A DNA stretch of 64,000 nucleotides from contig CAZARU010000009.1 in the NCBI GenBank assembly GCA_964487605.1, positions 1-64,000 on the forward strand, read 5' to 3'. This stretch comes from JAJDAH01 sp964487605 (GTDB taxonomy: Bacteria; Myxococcota_A; Polyangia; Polyangiales; Polyangiaceae). How positions within the stretch are numbered: the stretch's first letter is position 1; the number at the start of each line of letters is the position of its first letter. Of the stretch, positions 15,768 to 24,811 are shown piece by piece. The position numbers and the translations under genes are program-made. Below the pieces are notes generated by a model. It did no database searches and was not told the DNA's origin. It worked only from the letters and a program-made list of their open reading frames with translations.

Positions 15768-17312
15768 ATGAAGAAGAAGAAGCCCGTCAAGCCAGGAAAG
15801 GTGAAGGTTCGACCGCTCGACCCCGGCGACTACGCCAGCGTCGCCGACATCCAGTCGCGATGCTTCCCGGGCATCAAGCCGTGGACGAGGGCGCAGTTCG
15901 ACAGCCAGCTCTCGCGGTTCCCCGACGGACAGCTCGGCGTGGAGTTCGGCGGCAAGGTCGTCGCGACGTCGAGCACGCTCGTCATCGACCTGGAGCACCT
16001 GTCGAAGCTCCACGACTTCAAGGAGGTGAGTGACGACGGCTTCATCGGAAACCACGATCCGGAGGGCGACACGCTGTACGGCATCGACATCGCCGTGGAC
16101 CCCGGGTACCGCGGCCTGCGGCTGGCGCGTCGACTCTACGAGGCGCGCAAGGACCTCGTGCGGAGGCTGAATTTACGGCGGTTCGCCATCGCCGGAAGGC
16201 TCCCGACGTACCACAAGCACAGCGAGCGACTGACACCGGATCAGTACGTGAAGAGGGTGCTCAAGAAGGAGATCCGCGATCCTGTAGTGACGGCGCAGGT
16301 CGCCAACGGCTTTCGGGTCCTGCGGGTGTTGCACGACTACTTGCCGAGCGACACCGAGTCGTGCGGGCACGCGGTCCTCATGGAATGGAAGAATCCCGAG
16401 TACAGCTCACGCCCCAAGGTGCCCGGCCGGGGAACGGTGCGCGTCGCGAGCGTCCAGTACCTGATGCGCTCGCTCACGTCATGGGACGAGTTCACCACGC
16501 AGTGCGAGTTCTTCATCGACACGGCCAGCGAGTACCGGTCGGACTTCGTCCTCTTCCCCGAGCTCCTCACGAACCAGCTCCAGGCACTCGTCACGGAGGA
16601 CCGCCCGGGGAAGACCGCGCGGAGGCTCACCGAGTTCACGGACAAGTACGTCGAGTTCTTCTCGGCCATGGCCGTGAAGCACGACGTGAACGTCGTGGCC
16701 GGAAGTCACCTCACCGTGGAGGAGGAGAAGCTCTTCAACATCGCCTATCTGTTCCGGCGCGACGGCACCCACGAGAAGCAGAAGAAGATCCACATCACGC
16801 CTTCCGAGGCTCGCTGGTGGGGGATCTCACCCGGTGACGACGTGGGCGTCTTCGACACGGACAAGGGCAAGATCGCGATCCTCATCTGCTACGACATCGA
16901 GTTTCCCGAGCTTGCGCGCGTCGTGACGGCAAGAGGCGCGCGCATGCTGTTCGTCCCGTACAACACCGACATCCGCTCGGGGTACTTCAGGGTCCGGTAC
17001 TGCGCCCACGCGCGCTGCATCGAGAACGGCGTGTACGCGGTGCTCAGCGGAGCGTGCGGGAACCTCCCCATGGTCGAGGGCGCGGACATTCACTACGCGC
17101 AGTCGTGCATCCTCACCCCGTCGGACGTGGCGTTCGCGCGCGACGCCATCGCCGCGGAGGCGACGCCGAACGTGGAGACCATGCTCATTCACGATCTCGA
17201 TCTCGACGCTCTGCGACGCGCTCGGATGGGGGGGAGCGTCCGGCCCTGGGTCGACCGGCGCCTGGACCTGTACCACGTGTCCTACGGCGGCCCCGACGGC
17301 ATGAAGGCCTGA
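15768..17312 (+). CDS. Fused GNAT acetyltransferase and nitrilase-type carbon-nitrogen hydrolase
   Basis: A two-domain protein of 514 residues. Residues about 12-205 form a GNAT acetyltransferase (DIAVDPGYRGLRLARRLYEA is the acetyl-CoA loop region). Residues about 223-500 form a nitrilase-superfamily amidohydrolase with the complete triad E265 (FPELL), K340 (KKIHIT) and C374 (LICYDIEFPE). The fusion is known in several phyla and probably acts on one amide-containing metabolite, hydrolysing and acetylating it, but no substrate is established. The N-terminus MKKKKPVKPGK is very basic. It ends 7 bp from the convergent Hsp70-like gene. The start is the ATG at 15768; no strong ribosome site is seen. 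Confidence 0.85.
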   Translation: MKKKKPVKPGKVKVRPLDPGDYASVADIQSRCFPGIKPWTRAQFDSQLSRFPDGQLGVEFGGKVVATSSTLVIDLEHLSKLHDFKEVSDDGFIGNHDPEGDTLYGIDIAVDPGYRGLRLARRLYEARKDLVRRLNLRRFAIAGRLPTYHKHSERLTPDQYVKRVLKKEIRDPVVTAQVANGFRVLRVLHDYLPSDTESCGHAVLMEWKNPEYSSRPKVPGRGTVRVASVQYLMRSLTSWDEFTTQCEFFIDTASEYRSDFVLFPELLTNQLQALVTEDRPGKTARRLTEFTDKYVEFFSAMAVKHDVNVVAGSHLTVEEEKLFNIAYLFRRDGTHEKQKKIHITPSEARWWGISPGDDVGVFDTDKGKIAILICYDIEFPELARVVTARGARMLFVPYNTDIRSGYFRVRYCAHARCIENGVYAVLSGACGNLPMVEGADIHYAQSCILTPSDVAFARDAIAAEATPNVETMLIHDLDLDALRRARMGGSVRPWVDRRLDLYHVSYGGPDGMKA

Positions 17313-17319
17313 CCGCCGC

Positions 17320-20061
17320 TCATGCGGGCGCGAGCCTGAGGCCCACGGGAAGCTCTTCGCCGAAGAGCTCCGCGCGCTCGGCGTCGGCGACCTCCACGAC
17401 CTCGCGAACGGCGTGGATCCAGTCTGGTCTGGCGCTCACTTGCTCGAGCCGCCGCGCGACCTCCGCGCGACGAGCCTCTGCGACGTCCCGCGCGCGATCA
17501 CCGGTGGCACGCGCGAGGAAGAACGCCGCGCGCGGCGCCGTGGAGATCTCGCCCCAGCGCTCGCGGAGCAGGTGGTCGAGCCACTGTTCCGCGGCGCGCG
17601 CCGGAAGCGCCTGGTGGGCGCTCGCGTAGATGGGCACGCGAGCGCCGATTCGACCCAGCGCGTCCCAGAGCTGCGGATCTCGGTCGGTGTAGGTCCGATC
17701 GACCATCCACGCGCCGAGCTGCCGCCGGCGGTCGTGAGGGACGCGCTCCAGCCACGACGCGAGCTCGAGCAGCTGCGCCACGGGGAGGGGCTTGAAGGCC
17801 TTCGGCTTGCGCAGGCCGGCCTCGGCGGGAGCGATGTGGGGGTCGAGGAGATCTCGAATCGCCACCTGCAAGGCCTCCGTCGCGCCGGGCGCGATCCGAC
17901 GCCACGCGATGAAGAACTGCTCCCAGCCCCGCACCTCCTTCCCGAAGACGAGCCCCTCGCCGAAGAGCGGCTCGATCAGCCGGACGCGTCCGGCGTCGAG
18001 GGGATGGCCGAAGCCGGGTCGAAGCCCGAACCCCGCGAGATGCCAGAACGCGCGCTCGTGGTCCGCGGATCGCCTGCGCGCCGCGTGCTTGGGAGCGATG
18101 ACGTCGAAGAGGGCGCGGCACACCTCCGTGTCCCACGTCCTTCGGTCGCCGAGGAGCCGCTCGAGGTTCCGCACCAGGTCCCTGGGCTCCCGCTCCGCCA
18201 CGTCCTTCCGCCCCTTGCCGAAGACCCGCTGAACCGCCTCCGTCGCCTCGTCGAACCGCTTGCCCAGCGAGCGCACCGAGCTCGGCGGCGGCGCCGTGGC
18301 ACGAGGCCGTGGCGCCAGGTCCGTCTCGGCGCCACGCAGCTCGAACACCAGGGGGAAGCGGCGCGGGTCCGCGCCCGTCCCTTCCTCGACGCACCGCAAC
18401 TCCACGGTGCCCACGGCGGTGAGCTCGCCTTCGATGGCGACCGGGACCTCCCGTGCCACGGTGTCGTCGATGGAGAACGCCGTCGCCACGGGCGGCAAGA
18501 GTTCGAAACGCTCGTCGTCGATCTCGACGATCTCTCCGGGCGCGTGCACCGGCCCCGAATCCGCGGCGAGCAGCTCGAAGCGCACCATGCGCCCGACGGT
18601 CAGCGCGAGCCCTGCGACGCGGGTCAGGTGCCGCTCACCCTCCTGCGAGCCACGCGGCACGACGCACAGAGCGCGCCGGTGGCGCGACGTCGCGTCGAGC
18701 GCGACGTAGTAGCCGTGCGCCGCGCCGCCGGCGACGCGCAGCCCCTTACCGCCGAGCGCGAGACCGAACGCGACGGCGCCGCGAGCAACGGCGACGTCCG
18801 GATGCGGTTGCGGGAGAATCGCGAGATCTTCGCCGCTCCAGCCGCGGAGGATCGACGTCAGACGCTCCGTGGCGAGCTGCGCGTGAAAGAGCCCGCCGTT
18901 GAAGAGCACCGCGCGCGGCGCGACGCCCGGAGCGTGCCGGGTGAGGAACGCAGCGACGTGTCGCGTGATCGCGGGGTCGTGCTCGTACGGCAGCCCGAAG
19001 GCGACGAGGCCCGCTCGCCCGCGTCGAGCGGGTTCGGCGTCCCGTGGGCAGTCGGGCAGAAATCCTTTCACGAGCAGATCCTCCACCTCTGCGCGGCCGA
19101 GCTCGGCCGAGAGCGTGCCGCCTACGAGCGCGGAACCGACGCCCGCGATCCGGATCGCCTGCGATTCGGGTGGATCGGGGCCGAGCAGCCGTTCCTTCCC
19201 CTCGCGACAGGCGAGGCCGAGCTGCGCGAGCCGCCGCGGGTCGAGTCGCTCGCCGTCCGCGACCATGCGGCGTTCCACGAGGTGCGCGAGGGCGAGGTCG
19301 AGGTTGTCGCCTCCGAGCAGCAGGTGACGACCCACGGCGACGCGGGCCAGGTCGATGGCACCGCCCTCGCGCACGGAAGCGCGCACGAGCGTGAGGTCCG
19401 TCGTGCCGCCGCCCACGTCGCAAACCAGGACCAGCGCGCCTTCGCGTTCGCCGACGAGCGCCGCCAGCCGGTCCGTGCCGTCGCGACGCACGTGGTCGTA
19501 GAAGGCGGCGAGCGGCTCTTCGAGCAGCCGCACGGCGAGTCCCGCGGCGGTAGCAGCCTCGACCGTGAGAGCGCGCGCCGCGGGATCGAAGGACGCGGGA
19601 ATCGTGAGCACGACCTGCTGCTCGCGGAGCCTTCGACCGGGGAAGCGCCGTTCGAACGCCACGCGCACGCGATCGAGGATGCGCGCGCTCGCCTCCACGG
19701 GGGAGAGGCGTGGGACCGACTCGTCCTCCACGCCCCACGGCAGAATCGCGGCTCGCCGATCGACACGCGAATGCACGAGCCAGCTCTTCGCCGACGCGAC
19801 CAGGCGATTCGGCGCCTCGCGACCCCGGTGGCGGGCGTGCGCGCCGACGATCCACGACGGACCGTCGGGAGGCTCGACCGCACCTTCGGCGTCGGGCGGC
19901 GCGAACAAGAACGACGGCAGCAGCTCACGCTCCGCGATCTCCCCACGAGCCACGAGCTGCGGGATCCGGAGGACCTCCACGTCGGGGTGCTCCGGGTCCG
20001 CGACGGCGACGACGGTGTGGGTCGTACCGAGATCGATACCGACCACGAGCGGCGCAGGCAC
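17320..20061 (-). CDS. Large Hsp70-like protein with C-terminal DUF3731-type region
   Basis: This 913-residue protein has an Hsp70 nucleotide-binding domain. Phosphate loop 1 is GIDLGTTHT (8-16), loop 2 is CDVGGGTTDLTLV, and the adenosine motif is around VLFNGGLF. After a short beta-rich part comes a 330-residue helical region (from about 590) that replaces the usual lid and resembles DUF3731. In other proteobacteria such a protein is encoded next to DUF2760 and a ~600-residue Hsp70; here those two are 4 kb away at 24214-26608. No DnaJ or GrpE is near. The GTG start is preceded by TAGACT at six bases. Its role is probably chaperone-like, with unknown clients. Confidence 0.8.
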   Translation of the reverse strand: MPAPLVVGIDLGTTHTVVAVADPEHPDVEVLRIPQLVARGEIAERELLPSFLFAPPDAEGAVEPPDGPSWIVGAHARHRGREAPNRLVASAKSWLVHSRVDRRAAILPWGVEDESVPRLSPVEASARILDRVRVAFERRFPGRRLREQQVVLTIPASFDPAARALTVEAATAAGLAVRLLEEPLAAFYDHVRRDGTDRLAALVGEREGALVLVCDVGGGTTDLTLVRASVREGGAIDLARVAVGRHLLLGGDNLDLALAHLVERRMVADGERLDPRRLAQLGLACREGKERLLGPDPPESQAIRIAGVGSALVGGTLSAELGRAEVEDLLVKGFLPDCPRDAEPARRGRAGLVAFGLPYEHDPAITRHVAAFLTRHAPGVAPRAVLFNGGLFHAQLATERLTSILRGWSGEDLAILPQPHPDVAVARGAVAFGLALGGKGLRVAGGAAHGYYVALDATSRHRRALCVVPRGSQEGERHLTRVAGLALTVGRMVRFELLAADSGPVHAPGEIVEIDDERFELLPPVATAFSIDDTVAREVPVAIEGELTAVGTVELRCVEEGTGADPRRFPLVFELRGAETDLAPRPRATAPPPSSVRSLGKRFDEATEAVQRVFGKGRKDVAEREPRDLVRNLERLLGDRRTWDTEVCRALFDVIAPKHAARRRSADHERAFWHLAGFGLRPGFGHPLDAGRVRLIEPLFGEGLVFGKEVRGWEQFFIAWRRIAPGATEALQVAIRDLLDPHIAPAEAGLRKPKAFKPLPVAQLLELASWLERVPHDRRRQLGAWMVDRTYTDRDPQLWDALGRIGARVPIYASAHQALPARAAEQWLDHLLRERWGEISTAPRAAFFLARATGDRARDVAEARRAEVARRLEQVSARPDWIHAVREVVEVADAERAELFGEELPVGLRLAPA

Positions 20062-20067
20062 CGCGCC

Positions 20068-20073
20068 AGTCTA
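20068..20073 (-). promoter_or_regulatory. -10 element TAGACT of the large Hsp70-like gene
   Basis: On the minus strand TAGACT ends exactly six bases before the GTG at 20061. A weak TTCGGC lies 17 bases further upstream. The arrangement fits a leaderless mRNA. Confidence 0.5.
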
Positions 20074-20230
20074 GCCGAGCGATCGGCGATGCCGAACCAG
20101 ACGCTGGTGGCCTGCGTTCTACCCGCGCTCCAGGGGGAGACGCTCCCGACGCCCGAGAACGAGCGCCGCGACGGAGAACTCGGGAGCCGTCCATCGAGCA
20201 CGGGCACCGCGGCGCGGGACGCCTGCCGGC

Positions 20231-21070
20231 TCAGTCACACCGCTGGATCTCCGAGATCGTCGTCTCCACGCGAAAGCTGGACCCGGAAGTGTGCCGCTCG
20301 GCGAAGAAGAAGTGGAGCGGATGCGCGGCGCCGAGCTCGAGCCCGAGCGCCGGCGCCTGGTCGTCGAGGTCGAGGGTCGCGCGCTCGGCCGCGTGCACGC
20401 CGCCGAGGTCGAGAGCGAGGCGTCCGTTGACGAAGACGAAGACGTCGTCGTCGCCTTCGAAGGTGAAGCGCTCGCCGCCTTGGTAGCGAAACCGCGTCGC
20501 GACCTCGAACGTGAAGTGGAAGTTGTGCGTGCGCCCCTCGTCACCGAAGAGGCGTCCGTCCAGTGGGAAGAAGGAGCGATCCTCGAAGGCGAAGCGCCCG
20601 GTCCCGCCGACCCTAGTGAGCCGTATCGTGTGAGGCGTCGCGACGTTGACGCCCGGCACGTCGCGAAACCACTGGTCGAACGCCGCCGCTCCGGAGGTCG
20701 TCGGCGTCGACGGCCGACCCGCGTACACCGGCTTCCCGTCGTCGCCCAGCCTGGCTTCCACGATCCCGCGATCGGATCCGATGCGACCCGACTCGAAGTC
20801 GGGGTGGCTCGAACGGAAGTCACGGAGCGTGCCTTCCAGCTCCGGCGGCCTGGGGCGAGGCGCCGTGCAATCCCTCCAGTACCCGGCGCGACACGTCTCG
20901 GTTCCGCTACCGCACAGGGTGGCACACGGGCGGCTCGCTCCGGCGTCGCCACACGCTTCGAGCTCGGCGTCTGCGACGGGCAGCCCGGTCCGCGCACCGC
21001 ATCCGAGGAGGCCCGAGGCAAGCATCCCGAGGAGCAGGCCGTGCGAGAGAGAGCGGCGCCGTCTGCTCAC
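20231..21070 (-). CDS. Fibro-slime domain lipoprotein
   Basis: A 279-residue protein with a signal peptide ending in LLGC, so probably a lipoprotein. The mature part starts with a short Cys-rich stretch (CGSGTETC). It continues into a fibro-slime/PA14-like domain: LEGTLRDFRSSHPDFE, then FTFEGDDDVFVFVNGRLALDLGGVH (about residues 210-234), where the Asp-rich turn is a likely Ca2+ site. Such domains occur in surface or matrix proteins that bind carbohydrate. The GTG at 21070 overlaps the DM13 gene's stop by 4 bp, so the two form an operon. Confidence 0.8.
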   Translation of the reverse strand: MSRRRRSLSHGLLLGMLASGLLGCGARTGLPVADAELEACGDAGASRPCATLCGSGTETCRAGYWRDCTAPRPRPPELEGTLRDFRSSHPDFESGRIGSDRGIVEARLGDDGKPVYAGRPSTPTTSGAAAFDQWFRDVPGVNVATPHTIRLTRVGGTGRFAFEDRSFFPLDGRLFGDEGRTHNFHFTFEVATRFRYQGGERFTFEGDDDVFVFVNGRLALDLGGVHAAERATLDLDDQAPALGLELGAAHPLHFFFAERHTSGSSFRVETTISEIQRCD

Positions 21071-21561
21071 GAGCCGAGCCGGGCGTGCCCGAAGGCGACC
21101 CCGAACCGCGTGCACCAGACCACGACGCTCTTCGCACGGTCGGGAGTGACGCCTTGCGGCGCGCGCACCGAGAACGTTCCGCGAACGGTCGCCTGGTCGC
21201 CACCGACTCCGTCGGGGACGGGCACCTTGACCGCGGTCCTCTCGTCGAAGGCTCCGTCGGGGCTGGCGCTGAGGTAGAAGTGCACCAGAGGACCGCTGGT
21301 GGCCTCGTAACCCTCGAAGGCCAGCACCAGGCCTCGGTCGTCCTGGTACAGCGTCACCTTCCCGGACGCCGAGTGGGCGCGGTCCGCCCCCTGGAACGTC
21401 CCGCTCGCGACCGCGCGCATTCCCTGCTGCGGGGTGAAGCTCTCGTCGCGGCGGGACGTGGGCTGAGGCGCCAGAAAGGTCCACGCCAGTGCCGCAGCGC
21501 CGACGGCGAAAGCACCGCCGAGTGCCAGGAGCAGAGTCCACCGGCGCCGCAGCGCAGTCAT
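21067..21561 (-). CDS. DM13 domain protein with N-terminal membrane anchor
   Basis: This 164-residue product has one N-terminal transmembrane helix (RRRWTLLLALGGAFAVGAAALAW) and an extracytoplasmic DM13 domain: SGTFQGADRAHSASGKVTLYQ through LVHFYLSAS to VVWCTRFGVAFGHA. DM13 domains are proposed redox or heme-linked electron-transfer modules; a single conserved cysteine is present near the end. The start is uncertain: ATG 21561 or ATG 21573 four codons upstream, the latter preceded too closely by GGAG. It is translationally coupled to the fibro-slime lipoprotein. Confidence 0.75.
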   Translation of the reverse strand: MTALRRRWTLLLALGGAFAVGAAALAWTFLAPQPTSRRDESFTPQQGMRAVASGTFQGADRAHSASGKVTLYQDDRGLVLAFEGYEATSGPLVHFYLSASPDGAFDERTAVKVPVPDGVGGDQATVRGTFSVRAPQGVTPDRAKSVVVWCTRFGVAFGHARLGS

Positions 21562-21618
21562 GCACCGCTTCATACTCCGGCACCGGCCCGGGGTCGACGC
21601 ATCGCGGGGCCGATGCGG

Positions 21619-21624
21619 TACCCT
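21619..21624 (+). promoter_or_regulatory. -10 element TACCCT before the 21633 lipoprotein
   Basis: TACCCT ends eight bases before the ATG at 21633, with no Shine-Dalgarno between them. Confidence 0.4.
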
Positions 21625-21632
21625 CGCCGCCG

Positions 21633-22991
21633 ATGCGCGCATCGCCCAGGGTCGCCACCGCGTGGGCGCGCGCCGTGAGCGTCGGCGGAGCGATGGCGTG
21701 GGGCGCGACCGTGGGATGCGCCACGCTCGCGCCCACGTCGGCGCCCGTTCTGGCCCCCACGGGCGATCCCACACCGCTCGCCAAGTGTCGCGTCTCGGCG
21801 AGCGCCTCCAGCCCACTGGTCACGGAGTGGCCGGCCTCCGAGAAGGCCCACCTCGAGAGCCTCGCTCGCGCGCGCGCCGTGGCCGTGCAGTACTCGGGGT
21901 GCGAAATGCGCATCGTGGACGAGTGCCGGCTGCCGGGCGCGTACGTGTGGCGCCCGACGACCCTCGCCACCGACACGCTGGAGATCGCGAGCGCGGACGA
22001 CCTCTATGCGAAGCTGCCGCTCGGCGCCGTGAGCCTCGAGGGAGAGCTCGAGCGCAGCGGGCGACTCGCGGTGAGGACGACCGTCGCCGGACAACTCCAC
22101 CTCGACGGTGGCGGTGCGGACGAAGCCGCGCAGAGTGGCGCCTGCGCGGAGGCCACCCACGTCATCACCGCCATCAGCGTCGGCGCGTTCCAGCTCCTGT
22201 CGGGCGGCGCCGTCGCCGCCGGCGGCGGCGCCGGCATCGTCGGTGGTCGAACCGAGCGCTCCGAGTCGGTCATGCGCGAAGCGGGAACCGCGTCGGCGTG
22301 CACCGAACTCGCGGAGCAGGCGCCCCACGCGCAGTGCGCGTCGCCCATCCAGCTCTTCCTCACGGCGCTGCGCCCGCCCACGGCGTCGGGACCGCCCGCT
22401 CGGGACGATTCCCCGGCCGCCGAGGAAGACGAAGCCCGACGGAGCGGAGTGCGCCTGATCCTAGCCGCCCCGCCGGAGGGCGAGAGCTGGACGCTCCGCG
22501 ACTACTCCGGAAAGGAGCTGTGCAGCCTGCCCTGCGAGCGCTGGATCCGGACCAACAGCGGGGCGTACGTCCAGCGTGAGGTGAGCGGCGACGACACGTC
22601 CATCGAGGTCGTGAAGCTCCCCGACCGGTTCTCGCAGGGCGCGGGCGGCACCGCGTACGGCACGTACGCCGCCGAGCGCGGCAGTCCGCTGTGGTCCACG
22701 ATCTCGTTCTATGGGCTGGGCATTCCCGCCGCCATCGGTGGAGTCATCGTGCTCTCCCTCGGGATCTTCGGCGACGACTGCGATCGCAGCGACCCGGACT
22801 GTGACCCGACTCCGTTCGCCGGTGCCGCCGGGATCATCGGCGGGACGATGTACCTCTCGGTCGCGGGGGCCACGGCCTACTGGTACCTCTGGAGCCACCC
22901 GGCGCGCTTCGAGACGCACCCGACGCGTCGGGCACGCTCGGGATCGCCCCAGGTCGTCCTGGGCCCGACGGGTGTGGGGGGCACGTTCTAG
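21633..22991 (+). CDS. Unassigned lipoprotein with two C-terminal membrane helices
   Basis: I do not recognise a family for this 452-residue product. A signal peptide ends in ATVGC, consistent with a lipoprotein. The first half has scattered cysteines and a Gly/Ala segment (GGAVAAGGGAGIVGG). The second half has a PEGA-like beta stretch (RLILAAPPEGESWTLRDYSGKELCSLPCERW) and two hydrophobic helices (GIPAAIGGVIVLSLGIFG and FAGAAGIIGGTMYLSVAGATAY). This tail is similar in style to the PEGA-like protein at 36298. It is probably an envelope protein of unknown role. The ATG at 21633 is favoured by the hexamer upstream. Confidence 0.7.
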   Translation: MRASPRVATAWARAVSVGGAMAWGATVGCATLAPTSAPVLAPTGDPTPLAKCRVSASASSPLVTEWPASEKAHLESLARARAVAVQYSGCEMRIVDECRLPGAYVWRPTTLATDTLEIASADDLYAKLPLGAVSLEGELERSGRLAVRTTVAGQLHLDGGGADEAAQSGACAEATHVITAISVGAFQLLSGGAVAAGGGAGIVGGRTERSESVMREAGTASACTELAEQAPHAQCASPIQLFLTALRPPTASGPPARDDSPAAEEDEARRSGVRLILAAPPEGESWTLRDYSGKELCSLPCERWIRTNSGAYVQREVSGDDTSIEVVKLPDRFSQGAGGTAYGTYAAERGSPLWSTISFYGLGIPAAIGGVIVLSLGIFGDDCDRSDPDCDPTPFAGAAGIIGGTMYLSVAGATAYWYLWSHPARFETHPTRRARSGSPQVVLGPTGVGGTF

Positions 22992-23052
22992 CGTCGCGTG
23001 ACGACGCGAGGACCGGACGGATGAGATTTGCGCGCACCGCGAGGAGCCTCCC

Positions 23053-24180
23053 GTGAGGGAGCGCTACGACGTCGTCGTGATCGGCGGCGGCATCGCCGCC
23101 GCATCGTTCGCGTACTTCGCTTCCAGGCGTGGCGTCACGAGCGTGCTCGTGCTGGAGCGCGAGGAGTCCCTCGCGTATCACTCGACGGGACGGAGCGCGG
23201 CGGTGCTCTTCGAGGTGGATCCGATACCCACGCTCCAGGCGCTCAAGCGACTCGGGGGCGACTGGCTGCGGAGCGCACCGGAGGGCTTCAGCGAGCACCC
23301 GATCCTCTCGAGGAACGGCGCCATGCCGGTGTTCGTGGGACAGACGTGGGAGGCGATTCCGTACCTGCGCGAGGTGTGGCTCGAGCAAGGAATGAAGGTG
23401 GACCTCCTCTCGCCGGAGGAGGCCCGAGCGAGGGTTTCGGCGCTCGACCCACGGCAGTTCGATGGCGCCGCGTGGATGCCGGAAGCCGGCGCGCTCGACG
23501 TGCACGAGTGGCACTCGAGCTACCTGCGCCACGCGAAGCGGAGCGGCGTCGAGGTCGCGTGCGGCGTCGAGGTCGTCGGCATGCTCCGCGAAGCAGAGCG
23601 CGTGGCCGGTGTGGAGACGTCGCAGGGATCCGTGCGGGCGGAGTGGGTCGTGAACGCGGCGGGCGCGTGGGCGAGTCGCGTCGCCGCCATGGCCGACGCG
23701 TCGCCGATCGAACTTCGCCCGCTCCGCCGCTGCGCGGTGACGTACGCCGCCCCTGCCGATCTGGACGTCGCGGGATGGCCACTCGTCGCCAGCGACCACC
23801 ACAAGGTGTACTTCGAGCCCGAGACGACGGGGCTTCTCATGAGCCCGATGGACGAGGAGCCCATGGAGCCGTGCGACGCGCGACCCGACGACGTGACCAT
23901 CGCCGAGGGCGTCGAGCGGCTTCGAGCGCTCGCCCCGGCGATCGTCCCCGCCACGCTCCGCCACAAGTGGGCGGGGCTGCGCACCTTCGCGGCGGACCGC
24001 GCTCCCGTCATCGGCCGCGACCCCGTGCGACCGGGGTTCTTCTGGCTCGCCGGCCAAGGAGGCATGGGCATCGAGACCAGCGGTGTTCTCGGGCCCATTG
24101 CCGCGGACCTGCTCCTCGACGGTCGAACGGACCGCTTCGACGAGAAGCTGCTCGGGCCCGCGCGCTTCGCTCGAGGATGA
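23053..24180 (+). CDS. FAD-dependent oxidoreductase, DAO family
   Basis: This 375-residue flavoprotein starts with the FAD-binding loop VVVIGGGIAAASFAY (7-21) and a basic-acidic second strand (VLVLEREESLAYHSTGRS). It ends with the DAO-type motif GFFWLAGQGGMGIETSGVLG. DAO enzymes oxidise amino acids, N-methylated amino acids or 2-hydroxy acids; the closest feel is to FAD-dependent amine or 2-hydroxyglutarate-type oxidases, but the substrate is not fixed by sequence. A GAGGAG site six bases before the GTG supports the start. It lies 19 bp before the DUF2760 promoter hexamer. Confidence 0.8.
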   Translation: MRERYDVVVIGGGIAAASFAYFASRRGVTSVLVLEREESLAYHSTGRSAAVLFEVDPIPTLQALKRLGGDWLRSAPEGFSEHPILSRNGAMPVFVGQTWEAIPYLREVWLEQGMKVDLLSPEEARARVSALDPRQFDGAAWMPEAGALDVHEWHSSYLRHAKRSGVEVACGVEVVGMLREAERVAGVETSQGSVRAEWVVNAAGAWASRVAAMADASPIELRPLRRCAVTYAAPADLDVAGWPLVASDHHKVYFEPETTGLLMSPMDEEPMEPCDARPDDVTIAEGVERLRALAPAIVPATLRHKWAGLRTFAADRAPVIGRDPVRPGFFWLAGQGGMGIETSGVLGPIAADLLLDGRTDRFDEKLLGPARFARG

Positions 24181-24198
24181 CCCCGGAACGCGCGAGGG

Positions 24199-24204
24199 TA
24201 GGAT
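24199..24204 (+). promoter_or_regulatory. -10 element TAGGAT of the DUF2760-Hsp70 pair
   Basis: TAGGAT ends nine bases before the GTG at 24214. Another GTG directly abuts it (24205) but would lie inside the promoter, so 24214 is preferred. Confidence 0.4.
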
Positions 24205-24213
24205 GTGGGCACC

Positions 24214-24798
24214 GTGGCCGACCGTCCTTCGTTCCCAGCGCGCGTCGCGCTGGCCTTCGCGTGGTTCTTCCGCATCCTCTTCTCCGGCGACTGGGCCGCG
24301 CGCCTCGTCGGCATGGAGCTGGCGTTGCCGGAACCGCCCAGCGGGTCTGCCGCGGAGCGACCCTCGCCCGCCGCGGCGCCGCAGCCCCCGAAGGCGCCCT
24401 CGGAGGCTCCCCGCGCCGCCCCCACCGACGCGGCGTTGCAGGTGCTCGCGCTGTTCCAGCGCGAAGGCAGGCTGGTGGACTTCCTGAAGCAGGACATCGC
24501 GTCGTTCGCTGACGCGGACATCGGCGCCGCGGCGAGAGTCGTCCACGAGGGATGCCGCCGCGCGCTCGTCGCGCACGTGGACATCGAGCCCGTCCGGGTC
24601 GAGCCCGAGGGCGCCACGGTGGTCGTGGACGCGGGGACCGCTCCGTCGCTGCACAAGCTGACGGGCAACGTCTCGGGAGTTCCGCCGCATCGCGGTACGC
24701 TCCGCCATCGCGGATGGCGCGCGACGCGCATCGAGCTGCCGCGGCTGGTGGGCGATCACGACGTCACGGTCCTCGCGGCGGCGGAGGTGGAGCTGTGA
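24214..24798 (+). CDS. DUF2760 family protein
   Basis: This 194-residue protein starts with a hydrophobic helix (ARVALAFAWFFRILFSG) followed by a Pro/Ala-rich linker (about 40-72). The globular part matches DUF2760: ALQVLALFQREGRLVDFLKQDIASFADADIGAAARVVHEGCR and later LPRLVGDHDVTVLAAAEVEL. In many proteobacteria this family is encoded immediately before an Hsp70-like gene, as here (13 bp), and a second, larger Hsp70. It is presumably a partner that anchors or adapts the Hsp70 at the membrane; this is inferred from gene order only. Confidence 0.8.
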   Translation: MADRPSFPARVALAFAWFFRILFSGDWAARLVGMELALPEPPSGSAAERPSPAAAPQPPKAPSEAPRAAPTDAALQVLALFQREGRLVDFLKQDIASFADADIGAAARVVHEGCRRALVAHVDIEPVRVEPEGATVVVDAGTAPSLHKLTGNVSGVPPHRGTLRHRGWRATRIELPRLVGDHDVTVLAAAEVEL

Positions 24799-24811
24799 GG
24801 AGCGTTCGTCG

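Noticed and set aside
17413..20430. About 1000-codon plus-strand frame opposite the large Hsp70
   Set aside because: No family features; the Hsp70 motifs on the minus strand explain the region.
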